A DNA stretch of 34,029 bases from a virus. The translations under genes and the position numbers were made by a program. The DNA is taken from IMG/VR virus record IMGVR_UViG_3300046004_001054, positions 1 through 34,029 of that record; one strand, written 5' to 3'. Shown here in pieces: positions 14,277 through 21,523 of this stretch (position 1 is its first letter; each line of letters starts with the position of its first letter). The notes under the pieces were generated by a model, which ran no database searches, was not told the DNA's origin, and worked only from the letters and a program-made list of their open reading frames with translations.

Positions 14277-14509
14277 CAAACGAACAGAAATTAATCGCAG
14301 TGGTTGCAATTTTACCTGTAATGGCAGATTTACTGGAAGACGTTAAGATTTTCAGAATGGTAAAGAAACACGGTAACGCATTTATCGACGAAGTTAGGAA
14401 GGTCGATAACACAATAATTTCAGACGCAGAACTCGAAGCGCAATCGCAACAAGTGAACATTCAACGAGCGTTTCGTCAATGGTTGAACACTGAATTTGTA
14501 GCGGAATGA
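14273..14509 (+). CDS. Small helical protein, paralogue of 10935-11198
   Basis: A 78-aa protein read from the ATG at 14273 in an ATGA overlap; an upstream ATG at 14204 would lie within the previous gene and is less likely. It matches the product at 10935-11198 at about 57 of 73 positions, with the core around FIDEVRKVDNTII and AQSQQVNIQRAF almost unchanged. It lies immediately before the cytosine methyltransferase. Duplication and upkeep suggest that both copies are useful, perhaps with different partners. Confidence 0.65.
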   Translation: MTNEQKLIAVVAILPVMADLLEDVKIFRMVKKHGNAFIDEVRKVDNTIISDAELEAQSQQVNIQRAFRQWLNTEFVAE

Positions 14510-15708
14510 TAAACGTAGGTTCAGATTTTAGCGGTGTTGGTGCATTTAATCAAGCGTTGATTAGATTAGGTATTCCTTACAAAGAAGTTTTTGCTTGTGA
14601 TATGGATAAATACGCACGTCAAACATTTATTTACAATTACGGAAAACCTAATTATTATCCTGAAAATGTTTATGATCGAGAAATTCCAAAACAATCGTTA
14701 GATATTTATATGACTTCTCCACCTTGTCAAGCGTTTAGTTTGGCAGGAAAAAGAAAGGGTAAAGAAGATTTAAGAGGTGTTTTGTTTTTCAATTCACACG
14801 AATTTATCCAGGAGAATAAACCTCGTTATTTTATTTTTGAGAATGTCAAAGGATTACTTTCTGATGATAATGGAAATACGTTTCAAGAATGGATAAATTA
14901 TTTAGGAGGCAAATCTGTTAATGGCGCACCTACAATTTTCCCAACAGATGAAGCTGTACCTTATCACATTTATTGGAAAGTTTTGAACGCTAAAAATTAC
15001 AACGTTCCTCAAAATCGTGAACGTGTTTTTATCATTGGTATTCGAGATGAAGAAGATAATGTTTTTCAATTTCCTAAAGAAGAACATTTAACTACTAAAT
15101 TAAAAGATGTACTTGAACCTGAAGTTGATGAAAAGTATTTTTTGAGTGAAAAAGGAATAGAGCATATTTTAGAAAAAGAAGGAGTTTATACAAGTATAAA
15201 TGAATCTCCAATAAGATGTTTAACAACAAGGTATTCTGCAAGTTTAGCTGGTACTTTTGTTAAAATTAAATCAGCAACACAAAAAGGCTTTGAATTAGCA
15301 ACAGAAAACGATTCAATAAATTTTAGCGTGCCAAACTCGAAGACAAGACGTGGACGTGTTGGAAAAGAAGTTGCGCAAACATTAGATACTGCTTGCAATC
15401 AAGGGGTATGGATAGCGGATTATAGAGCAGATGAAGGACTTAGAATAAGAAAAGACGGAATTAGTCCTTGTATGACAAGTTCAATGAGATTTAGCGAAGA
15501 GTGGAGTGAAAAAGCAGGTACAAGAAATCCACCATTGATAGGTAAAGATTATAGAATCCGAAGATTAACCCCTCGTGAATGTTTTCGTTTAATGGATTTT
15601 CCTGATACTTTCACTTGGACTGTTTCAGATTCGCAAGCCTACAAACAAGCTGGAAATTCTATTGTAGTTAAAATGCTTGAATTAATAATTTCAAAATTTA
15701 ATTTGTAA
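14506..15708 (+). CDS. C5-cytosine DNA methyltransferase
   Basis: A 400-aa enzyme that moves a methyl group from S-adenosylmethionine to carbon 5 of cytosine in a specific DNA site. Motif I (DFSGVGAF, residues 7-14), motif IV with the catalytic Cys74 (SPPCQAFS), motif VI (FENVKG, 111-116), motif VIII (QNRERVFIIG, 169-178), motif IX (RRLTPREC, near 352) and motif X (QAGNSIVV, near 381) are all present in order. The segment between 190 and 350 is the target-recognition region. No restriction enzyme partner is nearby, so it looks like an orphan methylase that shields phage DNA from host restriction. The target sequence cannot be told from this. Confidence 0.93.
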   Translation: MINVGSDFSGVGAFNQALIRLGIPYKEVFACDMDKYARQTFIYNYGKPNYYPENVYDREIPKQSLDIYMTSPPCQAFSLAGKRKGKEDLRGVLFFNSHEFIQENKPRYFIFENVKGLLSDDNGNTFQEWINYLGGKSVNGAPTIFPTDEAVPYHIYWKVLNAKNYNVPQNRERVFIIGIRDEEDNVFQFPKEEHLTTKLKDVLEPEVDEKYFLSEKGIEHILEKEGVYTSINESPIRCLTTRYSASLAGTFVKIKSATQKGFELATENDSINFSVPNSKTRRGRVGKEVAQTLDTACNQGVWIADYRADEGLRIRKDGISPCMTSSMRFSEEWSEKAGTRNPPLIGKDYRIRRLTPRECFRLMDFPDTFTWTVSDSQAYKQAGNSIVVKMLELIISKFNL

Positions 15709-15725
15709 CCCAATAAACCTCAAAT

Positions 15726-15932
15726 ATGCTAAACCAACAATTTAAAAACAGCACCCGTAACCAAATAGTCCAAGTGACGAAACGAGGTTACAACGTACAT
15801 AAGAAAGAAGATACCGAAGTAAGCGCTGGTATTAAAGTGCAATACACCGTAATTCAATCCACAAGCGATAATCCTTTAAAAGAGTTCGTTTGTACTGAGG
15901 AGAGGTTTATGAGATTATACGAAAAGCACTAA
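15726..15932 (+). CDS. Small protein of unknown function
   Basis: A 68-aa protein, basic in its first half and acidic toward the end, lying 17 bases after the methyltransferase and before the operator-promoter region. The stretch GIKVQYTVIQSTSDNP forms likely strands and the last 20 residues are a helix. A Cys occurs at residue 56. No function is recognised. Confidence 0.55.
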   Translation: MLNQQFKNSTRNQIVQVTKRGYNVHKKEDTEVSAGIKVQYTVIQSTSDNPLKEFVCTEERFMRLYEKH

Positions 15933-15949
15933 AAAAATTTAATAATTTC

Positions 15950-15992
15950 TTACAATTTAATAGTAGATATATGTAATTAAATTGTAAATTTG
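15950..15992 (+). promoter_or_regulatory. Twin-operator promoter of the helicase-methyltransferase gene
   Basis: A perfect inverted repeat, TTACAATTTAAT (15950-15961) and ATTAAATTGTAA (15976-15987), surrounds 14 bases. Read as 13-bp boxes on the pattern ACAATTwwATTGT, these are at 15952-15964 (one mismatch) and 15973-15985 (two mismatches), 21 bp apart. The second box abuts the -7 element TAAATTTG (15985-15992). There is no TTTG at -33, so activation or very weak basal expression is likely. The same arrangement recurs at 18633. Confidence 0.75.
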
Positions 15993-16014
15993 CACAAACG
16001 AAATAAAAACAAAT

Positions 16015-18198
16015 ATGAAAGATTACAACAAATTTTTAGAAACAAAACGAAAGTCATTTATTGATAGTGGCTTTGAAATTGACGAAAGCAAATTGAATAA
16101 AAACCTATTCGATTTTCAAAGGTTCGCGGTAAAAACAGCATTAAGAAAAGGAAAATTCGCATTATTTTTTGATTGTGGATTAGGCAAAACATTAATGCAA
16201 TTATCATGGAGTGAAGCCGTATTTAATGAAACAAAAAAGAAAGTTTTAGTTTTAGCACCTTTGGCGGTTGTTGAACAAACAAAAGAAGAAGCGGTAAAAT
16301 TTGGAATTAACTCCGATTGTTTCGATATTACAAATTACGATCAACTTAAAAATGTTGACGTTTCAATTTATTCTGGAGTTGTTTTAGATGAAAGTTCAAT
16401 ACTTAAAGGTAAAGACGGTAAAACGTCTGATTTGATTATTCAATCATTTAAATCAACACCTTATAAACTAGCTTGTACTGCAACACCGTCACCAAACGAC
16501 CATATGGAGTTGGGTCAACATTCGGAATTTTTAGGCGCTATGGGGTATTTAGAAATGTTAGCTATGTACTTTGTTCACGACGGAGGAGAAACAAGTAAAT
16601 GGAGATTGAGAAAACACGCAAAAGACCCGTTCTGGAAATACGTTTGCACATGGTCAATGGCTTGTGATAATCCAAATACACTTGGATTCTGTCATAAAGG
16701 ATATAATTTGCCCGAAATTGAATACATTGAGCATATTATTCAAGTTGATAATAACACTGATAATCTTTTTGGTGACGTTGCCGTAAGTGCCACCGATTTA
16801 CACAAAGATTTAAACCGTTCATTTGATTTGCGAATTGAAAAAACAAAGGAACTAATCGAAAAATCAAAAGGTCAAGTTATTGTTTGGGGTTTAAAAAATA
16901 GCGAAACTGATACACTTGCAAAAATAATTGATAATTCAGTAAATGTTCAAGGATCTGATAAACCCGAATACAAAGCAAAACACCTTAATGGATTTGCAAA
17001 AAATGAGTTTAAAACTTTGATTACAAAAACTTCAATTGCATCTTTCGGTATGAATTACCAAAATTGTAATGAAATGATTTTTATGTCTTACGATTTCAAG
17101 TTTGAACAATTTTATCAAGCAGTAAGGCGTTGCTATCGTTTCGGTCAAAAAAATAAAGTAACGGTGCATATTTTGATTCCTGAAAGTCAAGTTAATGTAC
17201 GTGCCACTATTTTAGAAAAACAAAAAAGACACTTGGAAATGATACAAGAAATGAGTAAATATTCAAGTGAAGCGGATTATAAATCTTCAAAATCAAAAGT
17301 AATGATTAACAATAAAGAAATCAAAACAAACGATTATCATTTATTAAATGGTGATTGCGTTCAAGAAAGTAAAAAATTAGCGGATAAAAGCGCAGATTTA
17401 ATTGTTTTCAGTCCTCCATTTGCTGAGTTATATGTTTATTCAGATAAAGAAGAAGACATGGGAAATGTAGCTAATTACAAGCAATTTGAAGAGCATTTTA
17501 AATTTCTTATTCCTGAGTTGAAAAGAGTTCTTAAAAATGGTAGAATTTGCGCTATTCATTGCATGGATTTACCTATCCAAAAAGGAAAAGAGGGATATAT
17601 TGGTTTGAGAGATTTTAGCGGAATGTTAATAGATTGGTTTCAAGAAAATGGATTTATTTATCATTCAAGAGTTACTATTTGGAAAAACCCCGTAACTGAA
17701 ATGCAAAGAACAAAGGCATTAGGATTACTTCATAAAACTATTAAAAAAGATAGTTCAATGACTAGAGTGGGTATTCCTGATTACGTTCTGTTTTTTAGAA
17801 ATGAGGGAGAAAATGAAACACCGATAACGCATCAAGATACTGATTCAAGTAAAAAAGATTTTTTACCAGTTGATTTGTGGCAAAAATATGCAAGTCCAGT
17901 TTGGTATGATATTGATTATTCAAGAACACTTCAATATCGTTCTGGACGTGACGGTAACGATGAAAAGCATATTTGCCCTTTACAATTAGATACGATTGAA
18001 AGAGTAATACATTTGTATTCAAACGAGGGAGAAACGGTATTTAGTCCATTTGGAGGTATTGGAAGCGAGGGTTTTTGTGCTTTGAAAATGAATAGAAAAT
18101 CTATATCAATTGAATTAAAAGATTCTTACTTCGCTTTAAATGCCAAAAATCACAAAGATTGTATTGAAGAAAAAAATAGCATTTTAACACTATTATAA
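16015..18198 (+). CDS. Helicase-methyltransferase fusion protein
   Basis: A 727-aa protein with two enzymes. Residues 30-400 form a superfamily 2 (SNF2/DEAD-like) helicase: Walker A GLGKT (55-59), Walker B-like DESS (125-128), TAT (155-157), and a C-terminal motif VI around QAVRRCYRFGQ (368-378). Residues about 435-720 form a beta-class amino-methyltransferase with motif IV SPPF (466-469) preceding the SAM site SPFGGIGSEG (677-686), the order seen in N4-cytosine and N6-adenine enzymes. The first residue of motif IV is Ser rather than Asp, which fits N4-cytosine enzymes. The fusion could open DNA and methylate it during replication, or shield DNA from restriction. No partner restriction gene is found nearby. 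Confidence 0.88.
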   Translation: MKDYNKFLETKRKSFIDSGFEIDESKLNKNLFDFQRFAVKTALRKGKFALFFDCGLGKTLMQLSWSEAVFNETKKKVLVLAPLAVVEQTKEEAVKFGINSDCFDITNYDQLKNVDVSIYSGVVLDESSILKGKDGKTSDLIIQSFKSTPYKLACTATPSPNDHMELGQHSEFLGAMGYLEMLAMYFVHDGGETSKWRLRKHAKDPFWKYVCTWSMACDNPNTLGFCHKGYNLPEIEYIEHIIQVDNNTDNLFGDVAVSATDLHKDLNRSFDLRIEKTKELIEKSKGQVIVWGLKNSETDTLAKIIDNSVNVQGSDKPEYKAKHLNGFAKNEFKTLITKTSIASFGMNYQNCNEMIFMSYDFKFEQFYQAVRRCYRFGQKNKVTVHILIPESQVNVRATILEKQKRHLEMIQEMSKYSSEADYKSSKSKVMINNKEIKTNDYHLLNGDCVQESKKLADKSADLIVFSPPFAELYVYSDKEEDMGNVANYKQFEEHFKFLIPELKRVLKNGRICAIHCMDLPIQKGKEGYIGLRDFSGMLIDWFQENGFIYHSRVTIWKNPVTEMQRTKALGLLHKTIKKDSSMTRVGIPDYVLFFRNEGENETPITHQDTDSSKKDFLPVDLWQKYASPVWYDIDYSRTLQYRSGRDGNDEKHICPLQLDTIERVIHLYSNEGETVFSPFGGIGSEGFCALKMNRKSISIELKDSYFALNAKNHKDCIEEKNSILTLL

Positions 18199-18199
18199 A

Positions 18200-18382
18200 A
18201 TGAAAAAATACGCAATACCACCAATAACAACCCCTGAATTTAGTAAGGGGTTTGAATACGAATTATTAAGTCAAGATGAAGAACGATTTTCAATTCGTAA
18301 CAATCAAGGACTTCTAACAATTTGCTACTACAAAAACAGTATGCACATTAAGAATATGGACTGGAAAATTATCGAAAAATGA
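18200..18382 (+). CDS. Small protein of unknown function
   Basis: A 60-aa protein one base after the helicase-methyltransferase stop. It begins MKKYAIPPITTPEFSKG and has alternating strands (ERFSIRNNQGLLTICYY, MHIKNMDWKIIE), as in a small beta-barrel. The start of the next gene overlaps its stop by ATGA. It may act with one of these neighbours, since the whole set is read from the operator-controlled promoter. Confidence 0.55.
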   Translation: MKKYAIPPITTPEFSKGFEYELLSQDEERFSIRNNQGLLTICYYKNSMHIKNMDWKIIEK

Positions 18383-18633
18383 AAATAGAAAACCACCGCC
18401 AAAAAAGAGCAAAGCAAATGATAGATTCCATTCTAGCAGATAAAGGAACGAAATTAAAACCGTTTTGTGAATCGAAAGGGCTAAACTACTTAGCAACCTA
18501 TCAAAAGCTATTCAGAAATAAACAAGTAGAATTAAGCAAGTTAAACGCATTTATCAAACTTATAGATGCTAATTTGAGCCTAGAAATCACTGAAAAAACA
18601 ATCGTTTGGAAACGAAAACAATTAAAAAATTAA
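18379..18633 (+). CDS. Small helix-turn-helix-like protein, possible operator-binding regulator
   Basis: An 84-aa basic protein with a helical N-terminus (residues 1-28), a middle FCESKGLNYLATYQKLFRN segment resembling a helix-turn-helix, and a C-terminal pair of strands ending TIVWKRKQ. Its layout parallels the 78-aa product at 8091. Its stop codon touches the twin operator at 18633, and it is read from the matching operator-promoter at 15950, so it is the nearest candidate for the protein that binds those boxes. That link is inference from location; it has not been shown to bind. Confidence 0.58.
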   Translation: MKIENHRQKRAKQMIDSILADKGTKLKPFCESKGLNYLATYQKLFRNKQVELSKLNAFIKLIDANLSLEITEKTIVWKRKQLKN

Positions 18634-18673
18634 CAATTAAATTGTATTTATTTACAATTATATTGTATATTTG
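18633..18673 (+). promoter_or_regulatory. Twin-operator promoter of the recombination genes
   Basis: Two 13-bp palindromes, ACAATTAAATTGT (18633-18645) and ACAATTATATTGT (18654-18666), lie 21 bp apart. The second abuts the -7 box TATATTTG (18666-18673). From the second box through TTTGCAC the sequence matches the promoter at 15985 except at a few positions. The ATG of the annealase candidate is at 18699. The two boxes fall on one face of DNA, as expected for two bound dimers. Confidence 0.82.
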
Positions 18674-18698
18674 CACGTAACAATTTTAATAAATCAAT

Positions 18699-19607
18699 AT
18701 GGAAAATCAAGTAACAATTATCGGAAACGATAATGTAGCAGTAAGCTACAATCAAGACAGAGCGAACATTGATTCGCAAGTAGCAACGGCAAAAGCATAC
18801 CCTAGAGATATGCAAAAGTCAGTAAATAACTCAATATTCATTGCTACAATGGATAAAGAAACGGCATCAAGTTGCACGTATTCAGTTCCGAGAGGTGGTA
18901 AACCAATTACTGGACCAAGTGTTAACCTTGCTCGAATTTTGGTACAATGTTGGGGAAATTTGAGAGCCGAAACAAAAGTAATTGACATTACAGATAAGCA
19001 CGTTGTAAGTCAAGCTACTTGTTGGGATATTGAAAACAACGTAGCTGTAAAAGTTGAGGTAAGACGTTCAATTATGACTAAAAACGGTAGAATGTCAGAC
19101 GATATGATAACCGTAACAGGAAACGCAGGAAATGCAATTGCTTATAGAAATGCGGTTTACGCTGTACTTCCGAAATCTGTAATTGACAAAGTTTATAAAT
19201 CCGCTATGGGTTTACTTACTGGCGATATTTCAGACGAAACAAAATTGATAAAGCAACGAAATAAAGTAGTTGAAGGATTGAAAAAAGCGTACGGAGTTAC
19301 GGACGAGGAAATTTTATTTTGCGTTGGTAAATCGAAACTCGAATACATTGGAGCTGATGAAATTGTAGTTTTAATCGGAGTGGGAACGGCTATCAAAGAC
19401 GGTGACACAACAATTGAAGAAGCATTTAGACCAACTAAAAAAGGAGTTGCTACTCCTAAAATCCAAGAAAAGGAAAAATTAAGCGATGCCGATTTATTAG
19501 ACGTAATTGCGGAAATCGTGGCGGACAACATCACTTTAGATGGTATTATGTCGCAATACGAATTAACGGACGAACAAATTAAAACCATTCAAGATGCGAC
19601 AGTTTAG
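18699..19607 (+). CDS. Single-strand annealing recombinase candidate
   Basis: A 302-aa protein in the first position of the recombination operon. It lacks walker motifs and is mostly mixed alpha/beta, with a conserved core GPSVNLARILVQCWGNL at about residues 70-86 and a GNAGNAIAYRNAVY stretch near 146-160. The following gene is a PD-(D/E)XK exonuclease, the usual partner of RecT/Sak-type annealing proteins, and a RusA resolvase comes next. The role is therefore inferred from gene order plus fold impression. The product ends in a helical C-terminal unit rich in Asp and Ile. Confidence 0.68.
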   Translation: MENQVTIIGNDNVAVSYNQDRANIDSQVATAKAYPRDMQKSVNNSIFIATMDKETASSCTYSVPRGGKPITGPSVNLARILVQCWGNLRAETKVIDITDKHVVSQATCWDIENNVAVKVEVRRSIMTKNGRMSDDMITVTGNAGNAIAYRNAVYAVLPKSVIDKVYKSAMGLLTGDISDETKLIKQRNKVVEGLKKAYGVTDEEILFCVGKSKLEYIGADEIVVLIGVGTAIKDGDTTIEEAFRPTKKGVATPKIQEKEKLSDADLLDVIAEIVADNITLDGIMSQYELTDEQIKTIQDATV

Positions 19608-20424
19608 ATGTTCAAGTATTGGGAAGTTAACGGTGGGGATGTCATTGTCCCCACTTGGTTTAACTGAAATTCAAGCGCGCGAATTAGCGGAGTTAATCGA
19701 GAAAGGTAGTAAGTCTAAAAAGATTCAAGAATTAACCGACAAACGCGACAAAGTTCCAAATTTAAAACTTTCTACAGGTGCAAAAACCTACATTGAAGAT
19801 GTTTGGTATGGTGACTATTACGACTTTCAAAAGTCATTTCATAACAAATTTGTCGAAAAAGGAAAAGTAATTGAAGATGCGAGCATCAAAGCACTTTCAA
19901 AGTATTTAGGTTTTATCACAATCAAAAACGAGGAGTATTTAAAAAATGATTGGATTCACGGAACGCCCGACATTCGTTTAAACCGTCCTAAATGCACCAT
20001 TGACACAAAGAATGTTTACTATCCAAATGGTTTAAATTATTTCAAGGACAGCGAAGAAAAATCACTTTATGAGTGGCAAATCCACGCTTACAATTTTCTT
20101 GATAATAAAGAGGTCGGATTTGTCGCGCGCATCTTAATGAATCCACCGTTAAACATTCTTGAAAAAGAAGTTTGGAACTATTGGAAAGATAGCGGTAACG
20201 ACGGACACCCAGACGACAACTTTAGAAATGAAGTTGAGCAAATGTTTAATTTTGAACGTTTACCGATTGAAGACCGAGTAAACTTGTTTCGAGTTGACAC
20301 TACTGAAGATAATATTAAGATTATCAAAAAAGCGGTCGAACTTGCAAATGAGTACTACAATGAATTAACTGAAAGGTTTAAATTTAGAAATTCAGATGTA
20401 ATTGGTTATTTCAAAAATAAATGA
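19594..20424 (+). CDS. PD-(D/E)XK recombination exonuclease
   Basis: A 276-aa nuclease of the lambda-exonuclease/YqaJ type that would trim one strand of double-stranded DNA for annealing. The N-terminus RCSSIGKL is typical of such phage nucleases. Active-site residues visible are Glu94 (in KGKVIEDAS), Asp126 (in GTPD), Asp137 and Lys139 (IDTKN), with Gln162 in a WQIHAY helix. Size and motif order agree with the family. Its start overlaps the annealase candidate by 14 bases and its stop overlaps the resolvase start by 4, so these three are coupled. Confidence 0.87.
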   Translation: MRQFRCSSIGKLTVGMSLSPLGLTEIQARELAELIEKGSKSKKIQELTDKRDKVPNLKLSTGAKTYIEDVWYGDYYDFQKSFHNKFVEKGKVIEDASIKALSKYLGFITIKNEEYLKNDWIHGTPDIRLNRPKCTIDTKNVYYPNGLNYFKDSEEKSLYEWQIHAYNFLDNKEVGFVARILMNPPLNILEKEVWNYWKDSGNDGHPDDNFRNEVEQMFNFERLPIEDRVNLFRVDTTEDNIKIIKKAVELANEYYNELTERFKFRNSDVIGYFKNK

Positions 20425-20741
20425 GTTTTGAGGTAAATCTAAACGTTAAAGCGCTTTCAATTAATGAGTGTTTTCAAGGTAAAAGATTTAAAACAAAAGC
20501 TTATTTAAGCTACGAAAAAGTATTATTGTTAATGTTACCTAAGCGAGATTTAAAAGACGTTCAAAAGGTAAGTATTGAATTTGGTTTTAGTTCAAAATTA
20601 GCGGACATTGACAATCCTGTTAAACCAATTTTAGACATTTTACAAAAGAAATACGGTTTTAACGACCGAGATATTTTTGAGCTGAATATTAAAAAAGTAG
20701 TAGTGAAAAAAGGCGAAGAATTTATTAAAATTTCAATCTAA
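20421..20741 (+). CDS. RusA-like Holliday junction resolvase
   Basis: A 106-aa protein matching RusA-type endonucleases, which cut four-way DNA junctions symmetrically. The motif ADIDNPVKPILDIL (residues 61-74) holds Asp62, Asp64 and Lys68, and GFNDRDI (79-85) supplies Asp82 or Asp84; these match the metal-binding aspartates of RusA. It follows the exonuclease with an ATGA overlap and completes an annealase-exonuclease-resolvase set. Likely role: resolve recombination intermediates, possibly before packaging. Confidence 0.87.
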   Translation: MSFEVNLNVKALSINECFQGKRFKTKAYLSYEKVLLLMLPKRDLKDVQKVSIEFGFSSKLADIDNPVKPILDILQKKYGFNDRDIFELNIKKVVVKKGEEFIKISI

Positions 20742-20746
20742 ATTTT

Positions 20747-21196
20747 ATGGAACAATGGAAAACAATCGAAGGTTTTGAAGATTATTTGATTAGTTCAAAA
20801 GGTCGCGTTAAAAGATTTGGAATTGAATTAAACGGCTCGATAAGTAACAAAGGTTACAAGCAATTTCACGTTAACGGACGCACATACGGAGGTCACGTTT
20901 TAGTAGCAATGGCTTTTTTAGGACACAAGCCAAACGGAATGAATACAGTAGTTGACCACAAAGACAACAACCGACAAAACAACGATTTAAGCAACTTACA
21001 GTTAATTACTCAAAGAAGTAATTCGCATCGTTTACGTGACGCGTACAAAAGTAAATTTAAAGGCGTTTGTGTTGGAGGTAATAGATGGCGTTCAAGAATT
21101 TACATTAACGGAAAACAAAAGTTTTTAGGTTACTTCAATTGCGAATTTAGAGCGCATATTGAATATTTAAAAGCCGTTAAATCTTTGGAATGTTGA
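20747..21196 (+). CDS. HNH homing endonuclease with NUMOD4 and AP2-like parts
   Basis: A 149-aa free-standing HNH endonuclease. The N-terminal EQWKTIEGFEDYLISSKGRV is a NUMOD4 motif; the centre VVDHKDNN(RQ)NND with His71 and Asn residues at 74-79 is the HNH core; residues about 103-140 (KGVCVGGNRWRSRIYINGK) resemble an AP2-like DNA-binding domain. Such enzymes cut DNA of related phages and so spread themselves. It lies 5 bases after the resolvase gene, and a promoter starts inside its end. No intron around it is evident. It may be a late arrival in the recombination operon. Confidence 0.85.
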   Translation: MEQWKTIEGFEDYLISSKGRVKRFGIELNGSISNKGYKQFHVNGRTYGGHVLVAMAFLGHKPNGMNTVVDHKDNNRQNNDLSNLQLITQRSNSHRLRDAYKSKFKGVCVGGNRWRSRIYINGKQKFLGYFNCEFRAHIEYLKAVKSLEC

Positions 21197-21213
21197 TTTA
21201 TTTTGTATATTTG
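21184..21213 (+). promoter_or_regulatory. Promoter upstream of the replication-type genes
   Basis: TTTG (21184-21187), 18 bases, then TATATTTG (21206-21213), overlapping the end of the HNH gene. It shares TTGTATATTTGCA with the operator-type promoter at 18666 but lacks the palindromic boxes. Transcription should start near 21220. Confidence 0.78.
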
Positions 21214-21219
21214 CAAATG

Positions 21220-21331
21220 TGTTACGGTCTCAATTATAGGTAACAGAAGAAATTATTGAACCTCGATAATGAAAGTACGTGAGACCTACTGGATTTATTG
21301 GGGTTTTTTATTTACTAAAAAAAATAAAGGT
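21220..21331 (+). other. Structured leader or small RNA candidate
   Basis: The transcript from the promoter at 21184 would have an untranslated part of about 110 bases. TGTTAC (21220-21225) can pair with GTAACA (21240-21245). GGTCTCA (21226-21232) lies in that hairpin's loop but can pair with TGAGACC (21280-21286) in a longer stem that would enclose one arm of the first. ATTAT (21252-21256) pairs with ATAAT (21266-21270) within it. Competing pairings suggest either a switch or chance. No standard terminator follows. Confidence 0.42.
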
Positions 21332-21523
21332 ATGATTTACAAATTTGAGGACAATTATTTAGATGATGATTGTATGGAAGTAAAGTTAGATTATAAATCA
21401 AAAGACTTGCTTATTACTTGTTTTACTGAAAAAAACGAAGCTTCAATTACATTAAGTAAACAAGATGTTAGGGATTTAATAGAAGCACTTAAAACAATTG
21501 AACCTAAAATGCCTTATGAGTAG
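21332..21523 (+). CDS. Small protein of unknown function
   Basis: A 63-aa acidic protein read from the ATG at 21332 (MIYKFEDNYLDDDC). An in-frame ATG at 21269 would give 84 residues but would lie inside the structured leader, where the added N-terminus is aromatic and unlike the rest. The sequence has a beta meander (LLITCFTEKNEASITLS) and a helix ending KTIEPK. It overlaps the next gene by 8 bases. Confidence 0.55.
   Translation: MIYKFEDNYLDDDCMEVKLDYKSKDLLITCFTEKNEASITLSKQDVRDLIEALKTIEPKMPYE

Noticed and set aside
16015-18198. A host-defence type system (for example DISARM-like) around the helicase-methyltransferase
   Set aside because: The accessory genes expected of such systems are missing and all neighbours are phage genes; a fused phage enzyme is the simpler reading.
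19193-19588. Antisense ORF of 131 codons inside the annealase candidate
   Set aside because: Composition is that of an antisense shadow, and it lies wholly within a better supported gene.
21220-21331. tRNA gene in the gap after the HNH endonuclease
   Set aside because: The paired arms have the wrong lengths and spacing, and there is no T-arm consensus or CCA end.
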